Part shown: positions 25,400-33,201 of the stretch, piece after piece
Layout of the letters: every line of letters starts with the position of its first letter
How positions within the stretch are numbered: the stretch's first letter is position 1
Source of the DNA: Enhygromyxa salina
GTDB lineage: Bacteria > Myxococcota_A > Polyangia > Nannocystales > Nannocystaceae
NCBI RefSeq assembly: GCF_000737335.2
Contig: NZ_JMCC02000083.1
Span: 1 to 56,777 of the forward strand
Reading direction: 5' to 3'
Length of the DNA: 56,777 nucleotides
Translations under genes and position numbers: made by a program
The notes under the pieces: generated by a model
Seen by the model: the letters and a program-made list of their open reading frames with translations, nothing else
Databases searched by the model: none
What the model was told of the DNA's origin: nothing

Positions 25400-25457
25400 G
25401 CGGCGCAGTCTATCGCTCGAGTCCCACTGGGCGCTCGTTTTCGGCTAGTGTGGGCGA

Positions 25458-25778
25458 ATGACACAGCGCAAGCGGGCACGGAAGTTGTTGAGTTCAAACG
25501 CCCGGATGGCGACGCTCGTGTGCGTTGGCGTCGCGGAGACCGCCTGCAACCTGCAGATATCTGACGAACCGCGCGACGAGACCACCAGCAGTGGCTCGGA
25601 CACGAACACCGACGCGGACACTGGCCCCGGAGACACGGGCACGGACACCAGCACGGGCGGTGGCACTGAGACCGACACGGGCGGCGACACGGGCGGCGAC
25701 ACGGGCGGCGACACGGGTGGCGACACGGAGACTGGCGGGACAGAGGGCGGCGCGGTCCCGCTCGAGTCAGTCCAATGA
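25458..25778 (+). CDS. Small lipoprotein with Thr/Asp/Gly repeat linker
   Basis: A 106-residue protein. A basic N-terminus and hydrophobic stretch end in a lipobox-like ETAC (Cys about 30). The rest is almost wholly Asp, Thr, Gly and Ser, including four copies of a 12-bp unit coding Thr-Gly-Gly-Asp (about 25679-25730). No globular domain is present. Its stop overlaps the start of the ferritin-like gene as ATGA, so the two are translationally coupled although one is exported and the other is not. Confidence 0.75.
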   Translation: MTQRKRARKLLSSNARMATLVCVGVAETACNLQISDEPRDETTSSGSDTNTDADTGPGDTGTDTSTGGGTETDTGGDTGGDTGGDTGGDTETGGTEGGAVPLESVQ

Positions 25779-26617
25779 GCCCGACCGATCCCGATTGGCC
25801 AACCGACGAGCTCGAGGCCTTCGAGCTCGAGCTGTTTGGAGAGGGCCCCGAGCGACGCTACCGACGCATGCGCCCCGAGGTCGAGGCCATGCCGTGGGAC
25901 GACTTCGACGCGTCGGTCTACGACGAGGACGTGCGCTTGGCAGCCCGCGCTGCCTGGACCCGCGCCGCGTTTCAAGAGCACCGCACCGCGGCGGCGATCC
26001 TGGTCTCGCTGCGGGCAATGGTCGAGGCACGAGCGCCGCTGGATCTCGTTGGGTTTGCCACGCGCTTTCCCCAAGACGAGCTGGTCCACGTGGAGCTGTG
26101 CGCTCGCATGGCCGGCGCGCTTGGTGGGGGCACCAATATCTTGCACAAGCCGCAGGAGCTGATCCGCGATCCGCTCTCGTCGCTGTCGCCGCTGATGCGG
26201 GCCGCTGACATCGTCGTGCGGCTCTACTGTGTGGGCGAGGCTGTCAGCATTCCACTGCTGCGGGGGGCGTGGCACGCCGCCAAGCACCCGCTGCCCAAGA
26301 CCATTCTGGGAACCATCGTGCGCGACGAGGCGGCCCACGGGACCTTCGGATTTTGGTTTCTCGATTGGGCGCTGCCGCTGATGGGCCCCGGCGAGCGGGC
26401 GGAGCTGGCGATCTCTGCCGAGCGAGCGATCGCGCCGATCGAGCAGCTGTGGAGCGAGATTGCCCAGGGGGCGGCGCCACAGCCCGACTCCGAGGCACAT
26501 CCGCTTGGTTGGATGCGAACGGATACCTATCTCGAGATGGCCCACGCCGCGATGCAGACCCACGTGCTGGCGCCGCTGCGCGACCGATCGATCCCAGTAC
26601 GGACTCGCAGCGCGTGA
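25775..26617 (+). CDS. Ferritin-like (di-iron) protein
   Basis: A 280-residue, mostly helical protein. Two ExxH pairs in helices, DELVHVELCARM (about 109-120) and DEAAHGTFGFWF (about 186-197), together with Glu in FQEHRTAAAIL and GEAVSIPL, make a four-helix carboxylate di-iron site as in ferritin-like and AurF-type oxygenases. The exact family was not recognised, and oxygenase, hydroxylase or iron-binding roles are all open. No signal peptide is present. It is coupled by ATGA to the lipoprotein gene upstream and convergent with the DksA/TraR-type gene, leaving 15 bases. Confidence 0.75.
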   Translation: MSPTDPDWPTDELEAFELELFGEGPERRYRRMRPEVEAMPWDDFDASVYDEDVRLAARAAWTRAAFQEHRTAAAILVSLRAMVEARAPLDLVGFATRFPQDELVHVELCARMAGALGGGTNILHKPQELIRDPLSSLSPLMRAADIVVRLYCVGEAVSIPLLRGAWHAAKHPLPKTILGTIVRDEAAHGTFGFWFLDWALPLMGPGERAELAISAERAIAPIEQLWSEIAQGAAPQPDSEAHPLGWMRTDTYLEMAHAAMQTHVLAPLRDRSIPVRTRSA

Positions 26618-26632
26618 CTCGAGTGCGCGTAC

Positions 26633-26995
26633 TCAGCCACCGCTGGCGCGCTGGCAGTTGAGGCACAGCGGCGACTCGGGGCGGGCTTTGAGGCGGCGGA
26701 ACTCGATCGGCTCTTCGCAGGACTGACACTCGCCGTACTCGCCACGCTCGAGCCGGTTCAGGGCCAAGTGGGTCAGCTTCAGGCGCTGCTGGCTGGCGCG
26801 CCGATTGGCGGCGGTCATTGCCTGTTGCTGCATGGCCTCCATGCGTGACAGGCGACCGATCGGCTCGTTGAGATCCACGGGCGCGGCGCCTTCGCTGGTC
26901 TGCGCGATCAACTGCTCGAGCTCTTCGTTCAGGGCCAGCAGTTGGGTGCGTAGCTCGACCAGCTGCGCGGCCGTGAGCGGGGCGGGATCGGTCAT
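26633..26995 (-). CDS. DksA/TraR-type zinc-finger protein
   Basis: A 120-residue protein with a helical coiled-coil-like N-terminal 80 residues and a C4 zinc finger CQSCEEPI…CLNC at the C-terminus, preceded by ALNRLERGEYGEC, as in TraR/DksA proteins that bind the RNA polymerase secondary channel. The DksA-tip Asp-Ala pair is not evident in the predicted coiled-coil tip, so it may be a DksA-like paralogue rather than the main ppGpp cofactor. It lies 4 bases from the crotonase stop on the same strand. Confidence 0.88.
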   Translation of the reverse strand: MTDPAPLTAAQLVELRTQLLALNEELEQLIAQTSEGAAPVDLNEPIGRLSRMEAMQQQAMTAANRRASQQRLKLTHLALNRLERGEYGECQSCEEPIEFRRLKARPESPLCLNCQRASGG

Positions 26996-26999
26996 TGGC

Positions 27000-27866
27000 T
27001 CACTTCCACTGGGGATCCCGCTTGGCCAGCCACGCGTCGTTCGCTTCTTTGAAGTCCGGGTGTTGCATGCAGATCGCCTGGGCTTGGGCCTCGGCCTCGA
27101 TCGCGTCGGTGAAGCTCATGTCCTGCTCTTGCTGCAGCATGGTCTTGGTCATGCGCGTGGCAAAGTGGGGCTTGTTCGCGATCGCCCGCGCCAGCTCGAA
27201 CGCGGCCTCGTCGACCTTGCTCTGAGCTGGATCCTCGCCCTCTTCGACGACGCGGTTGGCCAGGCCGATCTGGGCGCAGCGCTCGGCGTAGACCCGGTCA
27301 CCGAGCAGCAGGATCTCACTCGCGTGGCCAAACCCGACCACCCGCGGCAGCAGCCAGCTCGCGCCCATGTCCGCGCCCGAGAGCCCGACCTGCGGAAACA
27401 AGAACGAGAAGAAGCTCTTGCTGCCCATGACCCGCAGATCGGCCGCCAGCGAGATCACGGCGCCCGCACCCGCGGCGACCTTCTTGATCGAGGCGACGAC
27501 CGGGGTCTTGCACCGACGAATCGCGTGGATCAGCTCGCCGGTCATCTGGGTGAAGCGCAGCAGGCCCTCCATGTCGCGGTTGAACAGCCGGGTGATGATG
27601 TCCTCCACGTCGCCGCCCGAGCAGAACGCCTTGCCCTCGCCGCGGATCACCAGCGCGCGGGCGCCCGCGGGATCGAGGCTGCGGCGATCGATGACCGTGA
27701 ACAGATCCGTCAGCTCGCGGTAGACCGCGAAGGTCAGCGCGTTGTAGCGATCCGGCCGATCGAGGGTGATGACGCCGACGCGATCGCGCTCTTCGTAGCG
27801 AAAGCTGCTGGGTTGTGGGATCGGCAGCGGGCGGAAGTCGGGATCGGGGCTGGGTTGGTCGTTCAC
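27000..27866 (-). CDS. Crotonase (enoyl-CoA hydratase/isomerase) family protein
   Basis: A 288-residue protein starting at GTG 27866, set by AGGAG at 27874-27878 and a GTGA overlap with the ridA stop. Crotonase signatures are RVGVITLDRPDRYNALTF, the oxyanion segments GKAFCSGGDVEDI and KKVAAGAGAVISLAADLRV. The two glutamates used by enoyl-CoA hydratase are not in their usual places: the positions read Ala-Val-Ile and FPQVGL. GLSGADMGASWLLPRVVG suggests another subfamily. The reaction is therefore unassigned. Coupling to RidA suggests a pathway with an enamine/imine intermediate; this is inference. Confidence 0.88.
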   Translation of the reverse strand: MNDQPSPDPDFRPLPIPQPSSFRYEERDRVGVITLDRPDRYNALTFAVYRELTDLFTVIDRRSLDPAGARALVIRGEGKAFCSGGDVEDIITRLFNRDMEGLLRFTQMTGELIHAIRRCKTPVVASIKKVAAGAGAVISLAADLRVMGSKSFFSFLFPQVGLSGADMGASWLLPRVVGFGHASEILLLGDRVYAERCAQIGLANRVVEEGEDPAQSKVDEAAFELARAIANKPHFATRMTKTMLQQEQDMSFTDAIEAEAQAQAICMQHPDFKEANDAWLAKRDPQWK

Positions 27867-28273
27867 GTTGGGGCTCCTGCGCTGGCGAGCACGGCGAGGC
27901 CCTGGATCTCGACGCGGGCGCGATCTTCGAGGAGCTCGCTGACGCCGATCAGCGCCATCGTGGGGAAGTGCTTGCCGAGCAGCTCGCGATAGATCTGGCC
28001 GACCTGGGTGATCTCGCTGACGTACTCGCGCTTGTCGGTCACGTAGATCGTCAAGCTGATGATGTCCGTGGCGCTGCCGCCCGCGGCCTCGACCACGGCG
28101 ACCACGTTGGCGAGCGCCTGGCGGAACTGCTCGGAGAACGCGTCGGACTCGATCTCTTCTTTGGTGTTCCAGCCGATCTGGCCAGCGATCGCCAGCAGCT
28201 CGCCGCGCGCGGCCATGCCGTTGGCGTAGCCCCGAGGGCGCGACCAACCTTCCGGGAGTACGGTGCGAGGCAT
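27863..28273 (-). CDS. ridA: RidA/YjgF family protein
   Basis: A 136-residue protein of the Rid family, which hydrolyses reactive enamines/imines to ketones and ammonia. ELLAIAGQIGWN, FSEQFRQALANVVAVVEAAG, DIISLTIYVTD and the C-terminal RARVEIQGLAVL match family segments. The conserved RidA arginine is probably within EDRARVEIQ. Its stop overlaps the crotonase start as GTGA. It begins 53 bases from the oppositely oriented small gene at 28327, so the promoter lies there. Confidence 0.9.
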   Translation of the reverse strand: MPRTVLPEGWSRPRGYANGMAARGELLAIAGQIGWNTKEEIESDAFSEQFRQALANVVAVVEAAGGSATDIISLTIYVTDKREYVSEITQVGQIYRELLGKHFPTMALIGVSELLEDRARVEIQGLAVLASAGAPT

Positions 28274-28326
28274 GGGCGCAGTGTGTCAGCCGCGGCGGTG
28301 GTGGTCCAGGGTGGTATCCTGAGCAC

Positions 28327-28563
28327 GTGGACGAAGCCGCAGCACGTCGGGAGGCCCGCCGTCAAAGGTGGACGTCGCAAGTGTTTCGGTCGGGGGATCC
28401 CGAACAGATGGACGACGCTAGTCTGCAGTTTTGGCTGCAGATCCCGCCCGAGGACCGCCTCGCGGTGGTGTGGGAACTCAGCGTGGAGGTCTTTGGCCTC
28501 GGATGTGACGAGCCGGTTGAACGACGACCTCCTCGGTCTAGCTTTCGCGTGGTCCGACGCTGA
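28327..28563 (+). CDS. Small protein, probable partner of a nucleotidyltransferase toxin-like gene
   Basis: A 78-residue protein from GTG 28327. A basic helix is followed by FRSGDPEQMDDASLQFWLQ, IPPEDRLAVVWELSVEVFGL and a Pro/Arg C-terminus. From memory, small proteins of this form stand upstream of AbiEii-like nucleotidyltransferases in Deltaproteobacteria and related groups. Here the downstream partner is cut after about 43 codons, so this gene is an orphan. Role as antitoxin is inferred only from arrangement. Confidence 0.6.
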   Translation: MDEAAARREARRQRWTSQVFRSGDPEQMDDASLQFWLQIPPEDRLAVVWELSVEVFGLGCDEPVERRPPRSSFRVVRR

Positions 28564-28634
28564 GGCTCGGTTCCTGATCATCGGTGGCTACGCCGAGGGC
28601 GCCCATGGAGATCCGCGCGCGACCAAGAATCTCG
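28505..28634 (+). pseudogene. Truncated nucleotidyltransferase (AbiEii-like) remnant
   Basis: From GTG 28505, overlapping the previous gene, the frame codes for about 43 residues beginning VTSRLNDDLL and including ARFLIIGGYAEGAHGDPRAT, the N-terminal part of a nucleotidyltransferase fold with its GGYA motif. The expected continuation with the catalytic aspartates (typically DLDVWV) is missing; after TKNL the sequence turns into unrelated residues that lead into the ATPase gene. The breakpoint is near 28634. The missing part was probably deleted when the ATPase-TPR genes arrived or rearranged. Confidence 0.65.
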
Positions 28635-28675
28635 GGTCGAGACCTTTCTCGACGCCGCTGCTATGCTCCCCGGCG

Positions 28676-30109
28676 ATGCTCGGCGCCACGAGGTTCTGGC
28701 AGGAGGTCCACCACTGCTTCGACCCGGCGCGGCCGGTTGGCGTGGATCAACCGCAATTGCACGTCGCGCGCGAGCGGGAGTACAACGCGTTGACGGTCAT
28801 CGAGCGGTGCCTGAGCGCGCCCACGGGGCCCGATCGCCACCGCTACCTGTTGACCGGCGCGGTCGGCAACGGCAAGAGCTCCGAGCTGAACTTCTTTGCG
28901 ACCCGGCTGACGCGTACTCGCATCGTCGTGATGTTCGACCTGTGGGGTCACATGCAGAGCCGTGTGCGCGACCCCAAGGCCATGGATCGCCTGCAGATCT
29001 GGGAGCTGCTCGGGTTGCTGGGCCTCGCGGTCTACCGGGCTGGCAGCGAGCGCTTTGGCCACAAATGGACGGACGAGCCCCAAGCGCTCGAGCGGGCGCT
29101 CGCGGCTCTGCGCGAGTCGGACGCGCCCGGCGCCAAGGCCGAGATCGATGTCGGCAAGCTCGCGCACGGCATGACGGTGATCGCCGGTGGCGCGGCGGGG
29201 GCAGCGTTCGGCGGCGTGGTGGGGGCGAGCGCGGGCGCGGCCGCTGGTGAGACGGCGGCGAAGCTCGGCGAGGCGGTGATCGAGGCGGTGAGCGACGCGA
29301 CGGAGTGGACCTGGAAGCTCGGCCTGTCCAGCAACAAGAAGCGCGGCGATCAAGACGGCGAGGTCCGCGGCGTGCTGCATGCGGTCAACCGCCTGGTGAC
29401 GGCGCTACAGTCAGCCTATGGGCGCCCGCTGCTGCTGGTGCTCGATGGGCTCGACCGCATCACGGATCCCTCGCGGACCGAGGCGCTGTTCGTCAACTCG
29501 GGCCTGCTCGGCGAGATCATGTGCGACGCGCTGTTCACTGTGTCCATGCCGCAGATGCGCATGCACGGCCAGCGCATCGAGCCGTTTCGACTCGAGGATC
29601 TGAGCAACGTCCCGGTGCTCGATCGCAACGATCCGCGCAAGCCGGGCCCGGGCATCGAGTTCTTCAACCAGCTGGTCGCGCGGCGGCTGGAGCACGTGCG
29701 CGCGCTGTTGGCCAAAGATGAGCTCACCGGGCCCGACGACCCGCTGCCGCAGGCCGAGCTCGAGCGCCTCGCGTATTACTCGGGCGGGGTCGCGCGCGAC
29801 TTCGTCACGATGGTGCGCGACGCGGCCGCGGAGGTGCTGGTCGACGGGCGCGAGCAGGTTGACGGCGAGATCGTGGACCGCGTGCTGCGACAGGAGCGGA
29901 AGCGGCGTGAATTTTACATGGACAAGCAGGAGATCGAGCTGCTCGAGGGCGTCATAGCCGATCCCCTTCGTGGTCTGCCTGGTGGCGAGCTCGCCCTGAA
30001 CCTTCTCCGCGAGAAGCGTCTGCTCGCGTATCCCAACAACACGACATGGTACTACCCCCACCCGTTGCTGACGCTGGCGCTGCTAGGTCGCGCTGGCTCG
30101 ACAAGCTAA
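28676..30109 (+). CDS. P-loop ATPase, STAND/AAA-like, partner of the TPR protein
   Basis: A 477-residue protein; start ATG 28676 (the frame is open upstream only through the pseudogene). Walker A is GAVGNGKS (61-68) and Walker B is LLLVLDGLD (252-260), separated by an insert with a Gly/Ala-rich hydrophobic stretch (about 165-191, GGAAGAAFGGVVGASAG) that resembles a glycine-zipper membrane segment. The C-terminal part is helical with a winged-helix-like end. It resembles ATPases of bacterial conflict and signalling modules. Its 3' end overlaps the TPR gene by 64 bases, so the two are co-translated. The precise family is not recognised. Confidence 0.82.
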   Translation: MLGATRFWQEVHHCFDPARPVGVDQPQLHVAREREYNALTVIERCLSAPTGPDRHRYLLTGAVGNGKSSELNFFATRLTRTRIVVMFDLWGHMQSRVRDPKAMDRLQIWELLGLLGLAVYRAGSERFGHKWTDEPQALERALAALRESDAPGAKAEIDVGKLAHGMTVIAGGAAGAAFGGVVGASAGAAAGETAAKLGEAVIEAVSDATEWTWKLGLSSNKKRGDQDGEVRGVLHAVNRLVTALQSAYGRPLLLVLDGLDRITDPSRTEALFVNSGLLGEIMCDALFTVSMPQMRMHGQRIEPFRLEDLSNVPVLDRNDPRKPGPGIEFFNQLVARRLEHVRALLAKDELTGPDDPLPQAELERLAYYSGGVARDFVTMVRDAAAEVLVDGREQVDGEIVDRVLRQERKRREFYMDKQEIELLEGVIADPLRGLPGGELALNLLREKRLLAYPNNTTWYYPHPLLTLALLGRAGSTS

Positions 30110-32682
30110 TCGCGCAGCTCGAGCTGGCGCGCGGGGGCATCCTGCTCGCGCTCGTGGACGCCGTGCCGACGCAGCTGGGGTCTGTCGTGCGCGCGCTGTC
30201 GAGCGGGCCGCCGTGGGCAAAGGGCCGGCCAGAGGGGATGCTCGAGGTTTGCCTGAACGTGGCAGAGGTGCTCGAGGTCCCACGCGCGAGCCGGGTTCTG
30301 CTGCGCGCGCGGGCGGAGGACGCCGAGTGGCTCAACCTGCATCGGCCAGCGTTCGTGGAACGCGAGCTACGCACGGTCCTGTGGCTCGATGACGCGGCGC
30401 ACCGGGCCGTGTCGCGCGGGGCGGTCGATTTCTATGATTGGATCTCGAGCCTGCATTCGGTTCCGGCCCAGCGGGTGCCTGCGTTTGCGGTCGAGAGCGT
30501 ACGGGTGGCGCTGGATAGCGGGGCTGGTTTCGTCTGGCGTGGGCCGGGGCTCCGCGACGCCCTCGCCGAGGCGGGGTGGAGCGAGGGCACTGTTGAACTC
30601 GACGCCAACGCGCGGCATCCGGACCTGGTCGAGGCGCTGGGGGAGCCGGGCTTGCCGCTGGTGTCGAACGTGGGGAGCGAGCGGATGGCGTGGCAGGTGC
30701 GGATGGCGATGGCACGGGCGGGGCGGGTTGGACCGTGGGTCGCCGTCGATGCTGCGCCCGAGCTCGCGGGGATGTGGTCGATCGATGCCGGGCTGCTCGC
30801 GTGGGATCAGGCTGCTTCGATGCTGGCCGAGCGAGGCTGGGAGCGGGCGGCGTTGATGGCCGCGTGGGTCGATCTCGAGCCGGGGCGGATCGTCGCGGTC
30901 GCGGAGCGACCCAACCGGGCGCCGCTGCGTGCGGTGGATGCGTTTGGTGTCGAAGCGCTGGCGTTCGCGCGCGCGCCTGCGTGGGCGCTGCGCGAGACTG
31001 CGAGGGACGATGCGCTTGGGGCCGCGCGGGGGGTGGTCGCGTCTGACCGCGAGGGGCCGAGCGACGCTGCGATGGCGGTGGTGTGGTCAGCGGGCGCGGG
31101 GGCGTGGACGATCGATGGAGACGCGCCGCTCGAAGCGCTGCTCGTGCGGGCGCTGCGGGGGCTCGAACGCGGTGAACGGCCTGCTGGCTCGCTCGTGGAT
31201 CGTGCCTGGCGGGCGGGCTATCTCGATGTCGCGTTCTTGCTCGCTCATGCGTGGGTTGCATACGCACAACGCCAGCTCTCCCGCGGCCGGACACCGGAGG
31301 CGAGGCGCGAGGTGAGCGTGGCGTTGGTCTACCTCGCGGACGTGATGCGAGCGCAGGGCGTGGGGACGGTGGAGGTGGAGGGAGAGCAGCGGTCAACGCT
31401 GGAGCTGTACAGGGAGAGCCTGGACGTTTTTCGTGGGTTGGTGGCGGAGTTTGGTCGGACGCCGGATGCGATGCGTGACGTGAGCGTGTCGCTCAACAAG
31501 CTCGGGGACGAGATGCAAGCGCAGGGATTGGGGACGTTGGAGGTGGATGGAGAGCAACGGTCAGCGCTTGAGTTGTACAGGGAGAGCCTGGACGTACGTC
31601 GTGGGCTGGTGGCGGAGTTTGGTCGGACGCCGGATGCGATGCGTGACGTGAGCGTGTCGCTCAACAAGCTCGGGGACGAGATGCAAGCGCAGGGATTGGG
31701 GACGTTGGAGGTGGATGGAGAGCAACGGTCAGCGCTTGAGTTGTACAGGGAGAGCCTGGACGTACGTCGTGGGCTGGTGGCGGAGTTTGGTCGGACGCCG
31801 GATGCGATGCGTGACGTGAGCGTGTCGCTCAACAGGCTCGGGGACGAGATGCGAGCGCAAGGGGTGGGGGCGTTGGAGGTGGATGGAGAGCACCGGTCAG
31901 CGCTGGAGCTGTACAGGGAGAGCCTGGACGTTTGTCGTGGGCTGGTGGTGGAGTTTGGTCGGACGCCGGAGGCGATGCGAGACGTGAGCGTGTCGCTCAA
32001 CAAGCTCGGGGACGAGATGCGAGGGCAGGGATTGGGGACGTTGGAAGTGGATGGAGAGCAACGGTCAGCGCTGGAGCTGTACAGGGAGAGCCTGGACGTT
32101 TGTCGTGGGCTGGTGGCGGAGTTTGGTCGGACGCCGGAGGCGATGCGAGACGTGAGCGTGTCGCTGGAAAGGCTCGGGGACGAGATGCGAGGGCAGGGAT
32201 TGGGGACGTTGGAGGTGGATGGAGAACAACGGTCAGCGCTGGAGCTGTACAGGGAGAGCTTGGAGGTACGTCGTGGGCTAGTGGCGGAGTTTGGTCGGAC
32301 GCCGGATGCGATGCGAGACGTGAGCGTGTCGCTGGAGAAGCTCGGGGACGAGATGCGAGGGCAGGGATTGGGGACGTTGGAGGTGGATGGAGAGCAACGG
32401 TCAGCGCTGGAGCTGTACAGGGAGAGCCTGGACCTTCGTCGTGGGATCGTGGCGGAGTTTGGTCGGACGCCAGAGCGCATCCATGATCTCGCCGTGTCGC
32501 ACTGCCGCCTGGCGTTGGCCGCGAGCGACGCTGGCGAGGGGGCGACCGCGTGCCGCGAACTCGGCCGCTTCGCAGCGCTCATCACCGAGCTCGAGCGCTT
32601 GGGCTGGTCCAACGTCCGCCTGCGAGCGGACCGCGAATGGCTCGACACCAAGCAGCGCGAGTGGCAGTGCGAGCCCTCGTGA
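30046..32682 (+). CDS. TPR-repeat protein with near-identical repeats, ATPase partner
   Basis: An 878-residue protein, ATG 30046, starting inside the ATPase gene. The N-terminal 130 residues (GGILLALVDAVPTQLGSVVR through EWLNLHRPAFVERELRTVLW and VDFYDWIS) resemble the head region seen ahead of TPRs in some ATPase-linked conflict proteins, as far as memory allows. An uncharacterised middle domain follows (to about 400). Residues about 452-843 form seven 56-residue helical repeats (LELYRESLDVRRGLVAEFGR type) of the TPR class. No signal peptide or nuclease motif was found. The likely role is ligand or protein sensing upstream of, or together with, the ATPase; this is inference. Confidence 0.82.
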   Translation: MVLPPPVADAGAARSRWLDKLIAQLELARGGILLALVDAVPTQLGSVVRALSSGPPWAKGRPEGMLEVCLNVAEVLEVPRASRVLLRARAEDAEWLNLHRPAFVERELRTVLWLDDAAHRAVSRGAVDFYDWISSLHSVPAQRVPAFAVESVRVALDSGAGFVWRGPGLRDALAEAGWSEGTVELDANARHPDLVEALGEPGLPLVSNVGSERMAWQVRMAMARAGRVGPWVAVDAAPELAGMWSIDAGLLAWDQAASMLAERGWERAALMAAWVDLEPGRIVAVAERPNRAPLRAVDAFGVEALAFARAPAWALRETARDDALGAARGVVASDREGPSDAAMAVVWSAGAGAWTIDGDAPLEALLVRALRGLERGERPAGSLVDRAWRAGYLDVAFLLAHAWVAYAQRQLSRGRTPEARREVSVALVYLADVMRAQGVGTVEVEGEQRSTLELYRESLDVFRGLVAEFGRTPDAMRDVSVSLNKLGDEMQAQGLGTLEVDGEQRSALELYRESLDVRRGLVAEFGRTPDAMRDVSVSLNKLGDEMQAQGLGTLEVDGEQRSALELYRESLDVRRGLVAEFGRTPDAMRDVSVSLNRLGDEMRAQGVGALEVDGEHRSALELYRESLDVCRGLVVEFGRTPEAMRDVSVSLNKLGDEMRGQGLGTLEVDGEQRSALELYRESLDVCRGLVAEFGRTPEAMRDVSVSLERLGDEMRGQGLGTLEVDGEQRSALELYRESLEVRRGLVAEFGRTPDAMRDVSVSLEKLGDEMRGQGLGTLEVDGEQRSALELYRESLDLRRGIVAEFGRTPERIHDLAVSHCRLALAASDAGEGATACRELGRFAALITELERLGWSNVRLRADREWLDTKQREWQCEPS
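31399..32574 (+). repeat. Seven tandem 168-bp repeats inside the TPR gene
   Basis: Units begin at 31399, 31567, 31735, 31903, 32071, 32239 and 32407, each exactly 168 bp (56 codons). Units 2 and 3 are identical for more than 130 bases. Others differ at a few bases, mostly in the codons for Asn-Lys versus Glu-Lys/Arg and DVRR/DVCR/DVFR. The last unit diverges after about 32470, and a partial diverged unit precedes the first from about 31291. Period divisible by three and near-identity suggest recent expansion and ready copy-number change without loss of frame. Confidence 0.95.
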
Positions 32683-32730
32683 ACACGCAGCCCGCCTACA
32701 CCGTTTGGCCATCCTCAGCGATTCGGCTGT

Positions 32731-33201
32731 CTAGGTAGCCTCGAGGTAGCGCAGCGCCGGCTCACCGTTGACGACAACACTGGCCGATTGCTCGTAGCCA
32801 GCCCGCACGAAGGCGCGCTGGCTGGCGTGATTATCGGGCCGGATCAGCGCCTCGATCTGCGCAAAGCCAAGCCCCGCCGCGATCGGCGTCGCGGCCCGAA
32901 GCACCCCCACGCCCAGCCCGCGACCGCGCGCCTCCGGGGCAACATTGACGCTGATCGTGCACAGCCCGTCCTTCGCCGCGCTGGCATCGAGCCGCACGAA
33001 CGCCACGGGAGCCCCGTCGACCTCGACCACGAAGGGATGCCGGTCGTCCCGGCCCAGCTGCGCGGTGAACCAAGCCAGGTGCTGATCCCAGCCAATCAAC
33101 TCGTTCGAGAACGAGGCCGCCCGCGTGACGGGATCATTCGCCCAGCGATACACCAGCTCGGCGTCAGCCGGCAGCGCGGGCCGAAACCGGAGCTCAGCCA
33201 C
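32731..33201 (-). CDS. pseH: GNAT acetyltransferase, PseH-like
   Basis: A 156-residue GNAT protein. GTG 33201 overlaps the pseI-like stop by 8 bases. The acetyl-CoA loop is PEARGRGLGVGVL, followed by RPDNHASQRAFVRAGYE. Relatives N-acetylate the C4 amine of the UDP-linked 2,4-diamino sugar in the pseudaminic acid route. Assignment as PseH relies on the location at the end of the PseC/PseF-PseG/PseI cluster, since GNAT substrates are hard to read from sequence. Confidence 0.8.
   Translation of the reverse strand: MAELRFRPALPADAELVYRWANDPVTRAASFSNELIGWDQHLAWFTAQLGRDDRHPFVVEVDGAPVAFVRLDASAAKDGLCTISVNVAPEARGRGLGVGVLRAATPIAAGLGFAQIEALIRPDNHASQRAFVRAGYEQSASVVVNGEPALRYLEAT

Noticed and set aside
31399..32574. 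CRISPR-like array
   Set aside because: Repeats are contiguous, 168 bp long, in frame and code for helical units; there are no spacers.
31329..32651. A 440-residue Ser-rich frame on the minus strand with repeats
   Set aside because: It is the antisense of the TPR repeats; its periodicity derives from the 168-bp units of the real gene.
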